This document shows positions 35,084 to 47,590 of a stretch of 64,000 bases of DNA, piece after piece. Source of the stretch: Fagopyrum homotropicum (taxonomy: Eukaryota > Streptophyta > Magnoliopsida > Caryophyllales > Polygonaceae); assembly GCA_033239125.1 (NCBI GenBank), contig BSWB01000001.1, forward strand, positions 24,207,501-24,271,500, given 5' to 3'. Below the pieces are notes generated by a model. It was not told the DNA's origin. It saw only the letters and a program-made list of their open reading frames with translations, and did no database searches. The translations under genes were made by a program, and so were the position numbers. Position 1 is the first letter of the stretch. Every line of letters starts with the position of its first letter.

Positions 35084-36556
35084 GGTAACAAGTAAGCATC
35101 ATAAAAGTAGTTTCAACTGATGACATGACATATGTAATTGCATATGTATTTGATGTATACTTAACTATTTCAAATATACAGTTGATACTAATAAATAAAT
35201 CTTATGCGTGCACATAACTTTCCTCCGAAATTAAATGTTTTATTTTCATTTTTAAGAGACTTTCTAAGTGGTTATATATTTTAGTTTCTTCTAACTAAAA
35301 GTGTTGTTTTTCAAATAAAAAGTTTCTAAAAAAACACCTTTCCAAATTATTGCTTCAACAAATATCATCTTATCTAAGATATTTCATAAAGTTAACCTAT
35401 CGATTATGAGTTTACTTCATTTATAAGATTATTTATTGGTGAGCTAAATTATTTGCAAAATACACCTACTTACACAAATAGGCACCAAACATATTAATAA
35501 TTCTCATAATAAAGTGGCGTTTTTCAAATATATGAAAGTGATTTTTATTAAACATCTACTTATATTATAAAAATAAATTTAAAATATGAGGTTTTATAAA
35601 ATAAAAATAAAATTTTATTTACTAAAAAATAATTATAGTAATTGATAGATAATAATAAAGTAACTAATAATCTAAATTGATTAATTATGGGTAATTTGGT
35701 TATATAACCTATTACTTCACTAGAAAATAATCATAGAGACGAATTAATTTGATAATTGATACCATAAAAGGTGGTTTTATTTTTAGAAATTAAAATTTAA
35801 TTTTAAACTTTTTTATTTAAAAAACTTTACGATAACATATCTTTAAAGTAAAAAAAGTACGATAAGCCTATAAATTTCGTTTATTTTTGGAATTTTTCTA
35901 ATTCACCTTTGTTGAAAGGTTTTTAGAGCCAAAATACATTTATCATAATTTATAAAAATATCATATTATAAGAACATCACTAATCTAAACATCTAATATA
36001 ATTTCTAAATTTTTATAATTTTGACGAATATCATCCTTGACATTTTTTTGCCAAAATTGTTCTTATCACTGAATATGACATTGATTATTTTTCTTCTAAA
36101 ATGTATCGTTCAATTAAAGTTCAAATACTTTGAAAAGATTAACTTGATTAAATTTTAATGTGAGAGAAAAATTTAAAAGGTTGTCACTTAATTTGGATAA
36201 AAACACTTTATAATTGTTTTTAAAATTTTAGAATTTTAATTATAAAAAAACTCATTCGTTTTTTTGTAAGTTTTTCTCAAAATTTAAGGATTTCTGTTGT
36301 CAAACAAAAAGACAGGATGCTGATAAATAAGTAAAGAACCAAAGGATTTTTGGTTACGAAAATATAATATAATTATCGATGGATAACTGCTAATGAATTT
36401 CACTTTATAATATTTTATATTTATGCAAGATAACAAAAGTAATTTACGATTTAAAAGAATTTGTGACGAAAAACAATTATTTTTACAAGGAGAATAAGTC
36501 AATTAAAGTGCTGGATAACTATTTAATACGGAGTAAGGGAGAAAATAAATCGGAAA

Positions 36557-36557
<1 letters not shown>
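35084..36557. other. AT-rich intergenic DNA, nothing recognised
   Basis: No gene, no clear element ends. TTT/AAA runs only. Confidence 0.6.

Positions 36558-36599
<42 letters not shown>
36558..36599. repeat. (TA)n microsatellite
   Basis: About 21 TA units. Confidence 0.96.
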
Positions 36600-36604
<5 letters not shown>

Positions 36605-37002
36605 ATGATGGCTGATTGGTGGACTACGATCTGCCTAAATCCTCGTTTAGTGACGTAATTACCATTTTAATTGCCATACTCCAAACATGCAAACATGTAC
36701 TCATTAAACGATCCACGTCATATTATTCACTACAAATCCGGTAGATGACAAAACGGTAATTATAAAGGTACTATGGACGTTCGAAATGCGTAATCGTCGT
36801 GGTTACGCATAGCGAATACGTGACTTAAATATTACGGTAGGACGATAATGAATAAGCGAAAGAAAAAAAACAAAATCGTGATGTTTCTAAACCTTACAAA
36901 CACGCATCCGGAACGAGTAGCCGCCACCATTCCTCAAATCTAAAAAATCGAACAAAAGGCGACAACGAAGAAGCAAAAAGGCAAATACTCGAGAGCAAAG
37001 AC

Positions 37003-38203
37003 GATGGATCAAGGTGGTGACGAAGGACGGCCCTTCCACAAGCGGAAACACACTCCGACGGAGGTAACGATTGCAAGTTTTACGGTATTTTAGGTCGGAG
37101 TAGGAATTGAAACACTTTGTTTAGGTTAGTTGAAATGAGTTTGTTTAGGTTAGATTACATTGGAATTGAGTCGACTAGGTTAGATTAGGGTTAGAATTGG
37201 AAGCGGATGATCTCGAAAAATCTCGAACGAACGCCTCCAATGGCGTTTGTTCGAGAAAGATAAACAATGGTAATCACGGTTACGAGTTCCGAAACTGTGG
37301 TTGTCACTGCAAATGCATTAATTTTTTTAAAAGTGTATTAAATTGAACTAAAATAAATTGAACTAAAATAAGTTGTACTAAATATAATTAAATTGTATTT
37401 AACTAAATTAAAACAAATTGTACTAAATTAAATTAAAATAAGTTATATCTATATAAAAATTTACTTTAAGTTGTATAAAATTTAATTAAAATTGCGAAAT
37501 TCAATATTAATTAATCAACTAAATTCTTAAATGTAATTATATTAAACTTAATTAATATAATTAATTCAATTCAATTAAGTGTATAAAAATAATTATATTA
37601 AATTTTAATAAAGTAGCAATGAATACTATATTAAATTTGATTTGGTAACGCCTCTACTCCTACATATATTAGTGGGGAAGGAGAGGCGGAGGCATCCTAC
37701 GACCTCGGTTCGTAGAGCTCGTGAAGAGGGTCGAGATACTATGTCTCAGGTTGTAGCCCCTACGCCCGGACGTGCGTAGACACCATTTTAGTTACTTTGC
37801 CCACTTGGTGCGTCATCCTCGGAGCCATCCCCATCTGTACGTATGGATGCATTACTAGACCCTTTATATAAGACTAAGTTTGAAGAGGAGGTTGAAGATC
37901 TGAGTCATACTTCTACTAGACAGTCAAAGATGTCACTTGATGATGTGACTCTTATTGCGTAGCATGCAGAGATCTCAATTGATTAGCATGCATATATCAC
38001 AGGCGACGAGCATGCAGATATCCCAACTGACGTACATGTAGAAATGCCAACTGGCGAGCATATAGAGGATGCTTTTATCCTGGTAGATCAAGGTCGCGTT
38101 GTTGTTGATACGGGACACCCGTGATTGATGATGTGTTGACAAGCTATGTTGGTCACCATGATCGCAGTGCTTGGATAAGTGAGGTGAATGATTGGATCAT
38201 ACT
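37003..38203 (+). pseudogene. left part of a plant-mobile-domain-like gene relic, split by a retrotransposon
   Basis: A short possible first exon (MDQGGDEGRPFHKRKHTPTE, then GTAACG donor) is at 37003-37062. After an AT-rich intron-like gap, coding character resumes at about 37672 (GKERRRHPTTSVRRAREEGRDTMS), continues with MDALLDPLYKTKFEEEVEDL near 37848, and ends DTGHPVIDDVLTSYVGHHDRSAW near 38105-38170. The last block has the layout of the PMD entry motif (compare GGGPQNLDLLISFDTHF in the pseudogene at 10.9 kb). Frames are broken several times. The relic is cut at 38203 by the LTR; its continuation is at 47.6 kb. Confidence 0.5.
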
Positions 38204-39241
38204 TGTAACAAATTATTTACATTATAAAAATAAACGAGATTTAATCTCTATCATATTATGTGACCTTAATTCACAAAAAATGATAAATTATGTAACCGGA
38301 AATAATTCCATACCTTTAAAATAAAATGATAAAGTAAATAATACAGTAAATAATTCCGCAATTATTTCCCGCAAATTCTCTTTCGGTTCGGGGCGGTTAA
38401 CGAGTTTTCCTTTAGCCTTGTTTTAATGGGAGAGCAGGCCGGTTCTGGCCCACCACCAGGCCCAATGACCCGCCGGCCCACCTCTTAAGCCTAATCCTAA
38501 ACTTAACCCTAATCCTAAACCTAACCTAATGCTTCCCTAAACCGTTGCTGCTCATCCTCGGTAACCCTCCCTCCCTACCGTAAGCTCTCACACCAGAAGA
38601 ACGCGCACCACTGCCTACTCGCCCTGCACCGGAGCCGCCACCGAGTCCTTCCGCCGTCTCTGTCGACCACCAAGGCACCGCCCAGCCGGCCGCAGGAGGA
38701 TTCCCGGTAAGCCTTGCTGCCACCTTCCCCCTCTTTAATCTCCTCTCCTATTTTCCGGCGCACCACTAACCTACCACCTGTGTAACGCTTCTTCCCACGA
38801 CCTCCGGCAGCCGACGTCGATCTACTGTCCCTTCCACCAGCCGGAGTGCCGCCGCCTTACCCAACCGTCGACTTGACCGAGCAGAACGTGGGGAGCCCAG
38901 TCGGAAGACACACCGAGTCGAGCCGTACCTCCCGAGCGTGATAACCGATCGAGACTGCAGTCAAGCGAGTTGCCGGTAAGCCGTTCCTTCATTTTACAGT
39001 TCCGTCTTCTTGTTGTTGTGGAAGTCACCGCTGGAGCCGAAGCTCCTTCCCACCTAGGCAGACCGGGCTGAAGGGTTGCTATGTTAGAATTACGGCTGAG
39101 TAGAGTAGTGAGTGTACAATTAAGTATGGGTAATCTAAGAAGTTCATGAATCCCTAATCATAATTATGTATATGTATTAATATGTATAGTGAGAAGGTGG
39201 AAATGTATACATATATATGTACGGCAGTGTGCTAGACGTGA

Positions 39242-39284
<43 letters not shown>

Positions 39285-40614
39285 TAGGTTGGAGTTTGGA
39301 CATATATATAGGTATACATATAGGATATATATAGTTATATATGTAAGTATATATATCCGTACGAGATGGGAGATAAATATATGTATATATATATATATAT
39401 AAGTATACCGAGTAGTTACATAAATATGTGGGTAGAGGGGAAAGGTTAAGGTATGTATGTAAGTAAACATATATGTATAAGAGTAGAGTAGTAACCGGGT
39501 AGGAGGAGAAGTGTTGTCCTTTTTGACGAATTGATTCGGGATTTGACCTTATAACCTCTAAGTAAGCTATCCGAGATAAACAAATTTTGAAAACAAGTTC
39601 TAAAAGTGAATGCTAGATTTTAATGATAGACGTTGGAGAGTTCCGGGATCAAGGGCAAAATGGTCTTTTTAACCTAAGAGAAACTTTTCGTATTTTTCCT
39701 TCGTGAGATTGTACAGCTTAGAAGTTTATAACTTCTAAGAATTTAGGGATGTGTTTTGATCCCCATGCCTTATTTGACAGGCGTTTGAGTTACCACGAGT
39801 ACGGACCGATTTGAGACTTGTTAGAGTGTGATTTGACTCAGGTAAGTCCTTGCGACTTACTTAGCTGGTTTCTGGATATTAGTTGGGTGATAATGGTTGC
39901 GTGTGTGCAATGTGTGTTATAATAAAATATAACAACTTGTTAGGACGACCATGATTATTATGTTTTAAGGCCAAAGTGCATGTATAACGGGCCGTGACAT
40001 CACTGCCCAGCTCTGCTAGAAGACTGGGAGGTTCTCTATACCCAGACCATACAGGTACAAGGTGAGATGCATCAGATCCATTCCTGATAGTTACACGGGG
40101 GCGGAGGCGAGGTTTGGGAATCCCTCGTATCACAAATTAAGTATCATTAGTATGAATGAATGACCGAAATGAAGATAATTAATGAATTGCGTGAAAGCAT
40201 GATGAGTGTTTACTTTTGATGTGTGTGTGTGTTGTTATTATTCTTCTAATGTTTAGATAACTAGCTAATGGTTGTTTTGTTGTGTTTTTAGATTTACCGC
40301 AGGTTAGAGCAACAGTTGAGTGATCCGGAAGTAGTGGTCAGCCGGGTCTCCGTACTCCTTAGAGTGGGGGTTTGGGTTGTTACTTTGTCGTTCTTTCCTT
40401 TTGTTAAAACAGTTAGTCTTTTCCCTTTGTTTAAGAACTATAGGCTGCTAGACCTTGTTGCATTCATTCCTTTAAAAATACTATTTCATGAATTTCGGTT
40501 TTTCTTATTTGTGTCTTGTTGCAAGATCCTAGTAATATTGTTGTCAAACTGAGGTCGGGACCCATTGTGACCTAACTAGTAACATCCCGAGTTCTGAGAA
40601 TTCGGGGTGTTACA
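38204..40614 (+). repeat. 5' LTR of the 38-47 kb Ty3/gypsy element
   Basis: Begins TGTAACAAA, compared with TGTAATAACC in the right LTR. It then lacks about 60 bp near the start and matches collinearly from 38222 onward. Ends GGTGTTACA at 40614. It contains a run of degenerate telomere-like CCTAA/CCTAAACC words (38487-38540), a GC-rich block (38560-38960), a (TA)n tract (39249-39281), and splice-donor-like CCGGTAAGCC words at two places. Confidence 0.85.
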
Positions 40615-40617
40615 ACA

Positions 40618-40629
40618 TGGTATCAAAGC
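40618..40629 (+). promoter_or_regulatory. primer-binding site, Met-tRNA type
   Basis: TGGTATCAAAGC, 3 bases after the LTR end. One base differs from the usual TGGTATCAGAGC. Confidence 0.88.
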
Positions 40630-43600
40630 TCTAGGTTGGCAACAATGACACTTGAAATCTTCGGAAAGACCGAATAAGTACTTAAGCAGAACCCGAAAAG
40701 GGATATGAGTTTGAAAAAGGACTTTTGGTTTTCCAAATGCATGCATAGCCTGGTTGGGGATATAAAAGTACGGCTGACCACCACTATTACCGCGGATCTC
40801 AATATGCTTAGTATGGACTTTAGGTTTTTACTCTCGTTGGACTTATTAGCTTGATTATAAAGATATGTGAGATAGATAGGTATATGCCGAAGGTTAGTAG
40901 AAATTATAATATTTATGCCCTTATCAGAGATAACCAAATGAGATCCCCACCTCGTTGACACACCTAAGTAGATTTTGAAGGGTGTCAACGTGAGGATTAG
41001 TATGCACATCTTATGTGCATTAGGGTAGACGAACGGCGGACAACTCCTTCGAGCTTGTCAAGGAATGTCAACACGGAAAAGTGAAGCCTAAAAGACAACA
41101 CCAACTACGATGACAAGAAGGAAATCCTGAGTTAACTCAATAGGATCAAATGAAGAATATACATGAGAGTAGTTCCGGCAACGCGTTGGATGACCGGCAA
41201 GTATACAAATTGGAAGAGACAACCCATAGGTTCTTTCAAGATGGTTTAAAGCAACGATGCAAACAAAGGGGTATGCCTTCAGAAACACACATAGGCATGA
41301 AGGTCAAGGCGAAATATAGTAGCGATCCAGACAAGAGGCATTGAATTTAAGCTTAATGACGAACCAGAAGGTGAAAGTTGAGGCTAGCAGTTGAGCGGAA
41401 TATGATCACTCTCGACAAGCTACTTGCCACCACATTCAAGATGGGAAACCGAGACAATCATAAGCGTAGGATTCAAGATAAGATACATTGTCCATCCTGA
41501 TACGAAGAATTAAAGAGCCGCAAAATGAAAGCTTACAGGTTGCTAGAAAGGGGAAGGCCGATTTCACCAACATGGAAGTGGTGTGACTTCCTATAACACA
41601 CAAGAATTGCAAGGATCGGGATACAACAAAGACCGGATTTCTATAAAGGCGGAAGTACAAGCAGCACCCCAAGGAAGGAAGGATAGGAGAATAGTCTTGG
41701 GAAAAAAGAGGGTCTCTAATAACTTCTCACCCACGAAGGGATTTAAGTTAATAACACTAGCGGGTCATAACAAAGAACCGCAAGTGGACAATAACTCGGG
41801 TAAAAAGAATCATGGAGAAATTCCTACAAGTCATCGTAGAAGAATTGATAAATCCGTTGACGGGAGATGAAGATACAACTAGACTCATAAGAGTATAATA
41901 CTCTTATAGGAGTGTAATTTGTAGGAGCTAAAAGAGTATAAATGGAAGAAATATATTTTCACCTTGTATATCAAACCTCAAAAGAGATAGAAGAAAAGGT
42001 AAGTCTACGATCTTATAGAAGGTCAACTATAGACTAATTGGTAACAATAGAGAATTTACACGTGCTGGCTAACTAGTGATGGTTAGTTGACATATAAGAA
42101 GTATAACCAAAAGGTTATAAAGGAATTTTACCGACATCGGGTGAATTTCTTCCAGAGATCAACGACGACAATGGTGAAGTTAAATCAATACAAGTACTAG
42201 TAGCCTTGATGGTAACATTGAATGAGTCCAATATGATAACTCTAATAAAGAAATTTAAGAGAAACTCTTAACGGTCGGTAATGACCATTGATGATAGTAG
42301 TGGTGTAAAGGGAATTGTTGGGAGTAGTTACTTACTACTGACTAAGAAAGATACATATCAAAGTCAGTATGAAGGGATTCCTGTAAGAAGAACTAGAAGA
42401 CTAAGAAGAAGTAGATGATTGTGAACATGTCTTATGTCCTAGCATTCCGCACAAGTAGGACTGATGGTGCTCCTCCGAGAAAAAGGTGGGGTCAAACTGT
42501 CTAGATTGACAGGGGAAACCCTTGTGATTAAAGATGTGACACAGAATAATTGGAATTTCATAGGCAGCACAAACATAGGGAGTATGATTTAAAGCCTTGG
42601 TGAAATGTGTGGTCGAGTTGTGAGGTGATTGCATATGGAATCTACAGGATGGCTGGAACAGACTGAGAAGGAGTAAAGTTGAATGACTAAAGGCTGATAT
42701 GGATCCGGTATTACCCAAATAAGATGATTACCGAAAGGTATATATATAAAAGTTTAATGAGAAATGGAGGTACTCCATTGAAAATTCAAGCTGGACTGAT
42801 AACATAAGAGTTGATGAAAGTAATAAGACCAATCAACGTGGTTCGTAAAGAGAGTACGAGAAAACTCAAAGGGGTAACTATCCTACTGGGGGTAAAGATT
42901 TATAGAAGGTAAAGCGACACGAGCATAAGGACAACATAATAAATGCGAGTCAAGAACTTTGATTTTGAGAAAATCATATACGACTGAGGTTTCTTATGCA
43001 AATGGTACCGATAGGTGTTTGATAAAAGTCATACACATCGGACTGATAACGCTAGGATGGATAAGGTGTAAACCAAAAGAATAACTTAACTAGTAAGAAG
43101 GAAAGTCATGCATCAAAAGGCGGGGCTTGCTAAATTGGAATAAAGTGTTGAGATGAGGATGCCTTTGTAGAATCTATGCAAGAGTACAACGTAACTGCGG
43201 TTCCAAAATGAAATGGGCAGTAACGATCAATTGAAAGTTGAGACCGATTCAGGGGAGGAAATTGTTATAGGACGAGTCACCTAGTAGAAGAGTTCACAAG
43301 ACAAGCTTGAGAGACCAAAAGAGATAAAATGTCGACCCGGATATGAGGGTCTAAGGTGCATGGAAGGGATACTTACAATGGAGTGAAGAAGCAAAATGTA
43401 GACTTTACAAGTGTGGAGAGGTTTTGACCTCCTCAAAGATATAGGAATTTGAAAGAAATCACAATGCCGGTATCAAAGAGTTGAAGCCCTGTAGCAGAAA
43501 CGACAAAGTTTCATAAAGGCAATATTGTTGGTAACACCAGCGAAGGAATGTATATATGAGAACGGCCTTGGTGGACTTGAAAGTTCAAGGTAACCCCAAT

Positions 43601-44689
43601 TATCACGGGACCTAAGTCATCAACACCGATGGTCCATGCAAGGGGAACTGCAAGGGGATGATAACTAAAGTCATCAGAACTACCAAGACACTTACCAGCT
43701 ATCGTTGAAGACTTGGAATGACTATTTATGTCAAGATGAATGACCCAGTTGGGCTTGAGAAGTAGAGTTAGCCTAAGGAAAATAGAAGTGTGGAGGATAA
43801 AACGAATTAACAAAGCATGAAAGGATTAATCGAGCTGATGATGCTCACCAAGAAATTTAACGCCAGTATAGGTATGAGAAGAGTAAGTCCGGGATATGGA
43901 GATAAGTCAATTATAGACGGACCGACGTCAACTGAGGACGTGTAAGGGTTGGTTGGTATTGACGAGTAGGTACCGTTAAGAAGAGACATTAGTGAATGCG
44001 GATTTAAGAGCTAACTTTACCGATGCCTTGGAGGATTCCCCAAGTAGGCAACGACAACCTTCTGGGATGATCTAAGGATATGGAGAGAATCGGGTTAGAG
44101 GTTGCTTTCTGGTTGGTTAAGAACAGAATACGGTTGAGAAAGAGAGTAAGGGTCTGTTTGAAGAGGATCTTGCTAGTAGTAGGAGGAAAGTATAGGCGGG
44201 AGTTGGGTAAATCATGTTCTTTAGAAAGACGCCATTGTGACTAATGGGTGTTACACCAGAAGCGTGGTAGGCCCATAACCCACAGATGAAGAAAATCAAT
44301 GTTAGGTGAACTATGATTTCAAGGTAAGAAATTAGAGATCTGTATGAAAAGGTCCACTTGGGTGTGTGATTTGTTTTGAGTTATATAAATTTGAAAGCTT
44401 GACAAGAAGTAGGTGAAAACCCATTAATTAAGGAACGATTCAATTAGGTCACATTGAGGAAACCGGGCCAAGCGGTTTGTATTACAAAGAGCATTAGACA
44501 CTTAGTAAAGTGCCGACAAAAGTTTAAGATCATTATTTCAGAATCGATAGTTGGGAACTTTCGAAAGGAAAAAGCAAGTGGGCATAGTGGAAGGAAATTT
44601 GGTAGAGTCATCAAAGGAGCTGGAAGTAAGTTCTAGAAAACCAAACCGTTGAGAGGGTACCTACCGAATCCGAGACACGTCATTAGCTA
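40630..44689 (+). other. non-coding interior of the 38-47 kb element
   Basis: About 4 kb in which every frame is closed within roughly 100 codons on both strands. The composition is purine-rich on the plus strand (many AAG, GGA, GAAG words), as in a coding strand that has decayed or been scrambled. I could not recognise zinc knuckle, protease, RT or integrase motifs. A short frame at 41583-41870 is not a known protein and starts with a non-ATG codon. Confidence 0.65.
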
Positions 44690-44911
44690 TGAAGATCAGA
44701 AAATTTAGCCGGTTCATGCTTTGTAGAGTACCCAGTAGTTGTCCTGGAGCGTAGTACCCGACGTCTGCGGTCCAAGGAGATACCTATATTGAGGATCCAG
44801 TGGTCTAGACGAGGAGCTGATGAGGCCACTTGGGAGACCGAGGAGATTATTAGACGTAATTATCCCGAGTTCATTGCAGGGTTAGATGTCACTTTTGTAT
44901 CGACGAGTTAG
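44690..44911 (+). pseudogene. chromodomain relic of a chromovirus integrase C-terminus
   Basis: The frame reads SCFVEYPVVVLERSTRRLRS, then KEIPILRIQWSRRGADEATW, then ETEEIIRRNYPEF, and ends at a TAG at 44909-44911. The KEIP...W...EATWE...YP spacing is the characteristic chromodomain at the very end of chromovirus polyproteins, which tethers integration to particular histone marks. It is intact as a domain although nothing upstream of it is, which is curious. About 200 bp separate it from the polypurine tract. Confidence 0.85.
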
Positions 44912-45100
44912 TATCGGATGTTGTGTTGTTTGACCATTCATGTTTTATATTGGATTGACTAGTTATGTTTTAATGTGATGCGTGTCTGAGTATGATGATT
45001 GAGTAGTTGAATGGTAGAAAACGGAAATTTTGAAAACTAAGTTATACCAAGAAAATCATGTGTGTAGGTATATTATCCTAAGTTTCGGGACGAAACTTCT

Positions 45101-45116
45101 TTTAAGAGGGCACTGA
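45101..45116 (+). promoter_or_regulatory. polypurine tract of the 38-47 kb element
   Basis: TTTTAAGAGGGCACTGA directly before the LTR start TGTAATAACC, within the context AAGTTTCGGGACGAAACTTC that is common in plant chromoviruses. It primes plus-strand DNA synthesis. Confidence 0.8.
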
Positions 45117-46208
45117 TGTAATAACCGAAAATTTTAAACCCCGTCTAATACTGAATTTAACCGGATTCCGATCCGCCAACCTTTATCCTTTAAATAAAAA
45201 TAAACGAGATTTAATCTCTATCATTTTATGTGACCTTAATTCACATAAAATGATAAATTATGTAACCGGAAATAATTCCGTACCTTTAAAATAAAATAAT
45301 AAATTATATAATACAGTATATAATTCCGTAATTATTTCTCGCAAATTCTCTTTCGGTCCGGGGCGGTTAACGAGTTTTCCTTTAGCCTTGTTTTAATGGG
45401 AGAGCAGGCCGGTTCTGGCCCACCACCAGGCCCAATGACCCGCCAGCCCACCTCTTAAGCCTAATCCTAAACTTAACCCTAATCCTAAACCTAACCTAAT
45501 GCTTCCCTAAACCGCTGCTGCTCATCCTCGACAACCCTCCCTCCCTACTGTAAGCTCTCACACCAGAAGAACGCGCACCACTGCCTACTCGCCCTGCACC
45601 GGAGCCGCCACCGAGTCCTTCCGCCGTCTCTGTCGACCACCAAGGCACCGCCCAGCCAGCCGCAGGAGGATTCCCGGTAAGCCTTGCTGCCACCTTCCCC
45701 CTCTTTAATCTCCTCTCCTATTTTCCGGCGCACCACTAACCTACCACCTGTGTAACGCTTCTTCCCACGACCTCCGGCAGCCGACGTCGATCTACTGTCC
45801 CTTCCACCAGCCGGAGTGCCGCCGCCTTACCCAACCGTCGACTTGACCGAGCAGAACGTGGGGAGCCCAGTCGGAAGACACACCGAGTCGAGCCGTACCT
45901 CCCGAGCGTGATAACCGACGAGACTGCAGTCAAGCGAGTTGCCGGTAAGCCGTTCCTTCATTTTACAGTTCCGTCTTCTTGTTGTTGTGGAAGTCACCGC
46001 TGGAGCCGAAGCTCCTTCCCACCTAGGCAGACCGGGCTGAAGGGTTGCTATGTTAGAATTATGGCTGAGTAGAGTAGTGAGTGTACAATTAAGTATGGGT
46101 AATCTAAGAAGTTCATGAATCCCTAATCATAATTATGTATATGTATTAATATGTACAGTGAGAAGGTGGAAATGTATATATATATGTACGGCAGTGTGCT
46201 AGACGTGA

Positions 46209-46273
<65 letters not shown>

Positions 46274-46345
46274 TATACATATAGGATATATATAGTTATA
46301 TATGTAAGTATGTATATCCGTACGAGATGGGAGATAAATATATGT

Positions 46346-46378
<33 letters not shown>

Positions 46379-47590
46379 TATACCGAGTAGTTACATAAAT
46401 ATGCGGGTAGAGGGGAAAGGTTAAGGTATGTATGTAAGTAAACATATATGTATAAGAGTAGAGTAGTAACCGGGTAGGAGGAGGAGTGTTGCCTTTTTGA
46501 CGAATTGATTCGGGATTTGACCTTATAACCTCTAAGTAAGCTATCCGAGATAAACAAATTTTGAAAACAAGTTCTAAAAGTGAATGCTAGATTTTAATGA
46601 TAGATGTTGGAGAGTTCCGGGATCAAGGGCAAAATGGTCTTTTTAACCTAAGAGAAACTTTTCGTATTTTTCCTTCGTGAGATTGTACAGCTTAGAAGTT
46701 TATAACTTCTAAGAATTTAGGGATGTGTTTTGATCCCCATATCTTATTTGACAGGCATTTGAGTTACCACGAGTACGGACCGATTTGAGACTTGTTAGAG
46801 TGTGATTTGACTCAGGTAAGTCCTTGCGACTTACTTAGCTGGTTTCTGGATATTAGTTGGGTGATAATGGTTGCGTGTGTGCAATGTGTGTTATTATAAA
46901 ATATAACAACTTGTTAGGACGACCATGATTATTATGTTTTAAGGCCAAAGTGCATGTATAACGGGCCGTGACATCACTGCCCAGCTCTGCTAGAAGACTG
47001 GGAGGTTCTCTATACCCAGACCATACAGGTACAAGGTGAGATGCATCAGATCCATTCCTGATAGTTACACGGGGGCGGAGGCGAGGTTTGGGAATCCCTC
47101 GTATCACAAATTAAGTATCATTAGTATGAATGAATGACCGAAATGAAGATAATTAATGAATTGCGTGAAAGCATGATGAGTGTTTACTTTTGATGTGTGT
47201 GTGTGTTGTTATTATTCTTCTAATGTTTAGATAACTAGCTAATGGTTGTTTTGTTGTGTTTTTAGATTTACCGCAGGTTAGAGCAACAGTTGAGTGATCC
47301 GGAAGTAGTGGTCAGCCGGGTCTCCGTACTCCTTAGAGTGGGGGTTTGGGTTGTTACTTTGTCGTTCTTTCCTTTTGTTAAAACAGTTAGTCTTTTCCCT
47401 TTGTTTAAGAACTATAGGCTGCTAGACCTTGTTGCATTCATTCCTTTAAAAATACTATTTCATGAATTTCGGTTTTTCTTATTTGTGTCTTGTTGCAAGA
47501 TCCTAGTAATATTGTTGTCAAACTGAGGTCGGGACCCATTGTGAGGTCCTAACCAATAACGTCCCGAGTTCTGAGAATTCGGGTGTTACA
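45117..47590 (+). repeat. 3' LTR of the 38-47 kb Ty3/gypsy element
   Basis: 2474 bp, TGTAATAACC ... GGGTGTTACA. Collinear with the left LTR, with few substitutions and short indels. The largest length difference is the (TA)n tract, which is about 60 bp here (46212-46271) against 33 bp in the left LTR. The TA tract at 46350-46376 also differs. The telomere-like CCTAA words are at 45460-45512. Confidence 0.92.

Larger units (their letters stand above)
38204..47590 (+). mobile_element. Ty3/gypsy chromovirus-like element with 2.4-kb LTRs and almost non-coding interior
   Basis: Two direct LTRs (38204-40614 and 45117-47590) of about 98 percent identity by eye flank a 4.5-kb interior. A Met-tRNA-type primer-binding site follows the left LTR (40618-40629), and a classical polypurine tract (TTTTAAGAGGG) precedes the right LTR. 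The only recognisable coding piece is a chromodomain relic at 44690-44911. No Gag, protease, RT or integrase block can be read. Long LTRs and a chromodomain point to the Tekay/Del-type branch. I find no matching 5-bp target duplication, and the first ~80 bp of the left LTR differ from the right one. Confidence 0.88.

Noticed and set aside
38526..38766. Two overlapping Gly/Arg/Ser-rich minus-strand frames, repeated at 45496-45736
   Set aside because: Identical copies lie in both LTRs of the retroelement; they are due to the GC-rich block and have no domain.
39177..39470. Tyr/Ile-rich frames on both strands (also at 46123-46557 and 30385-30576)
   Set aside because: They are translations of (TA)n and (CA)n microsatellites.
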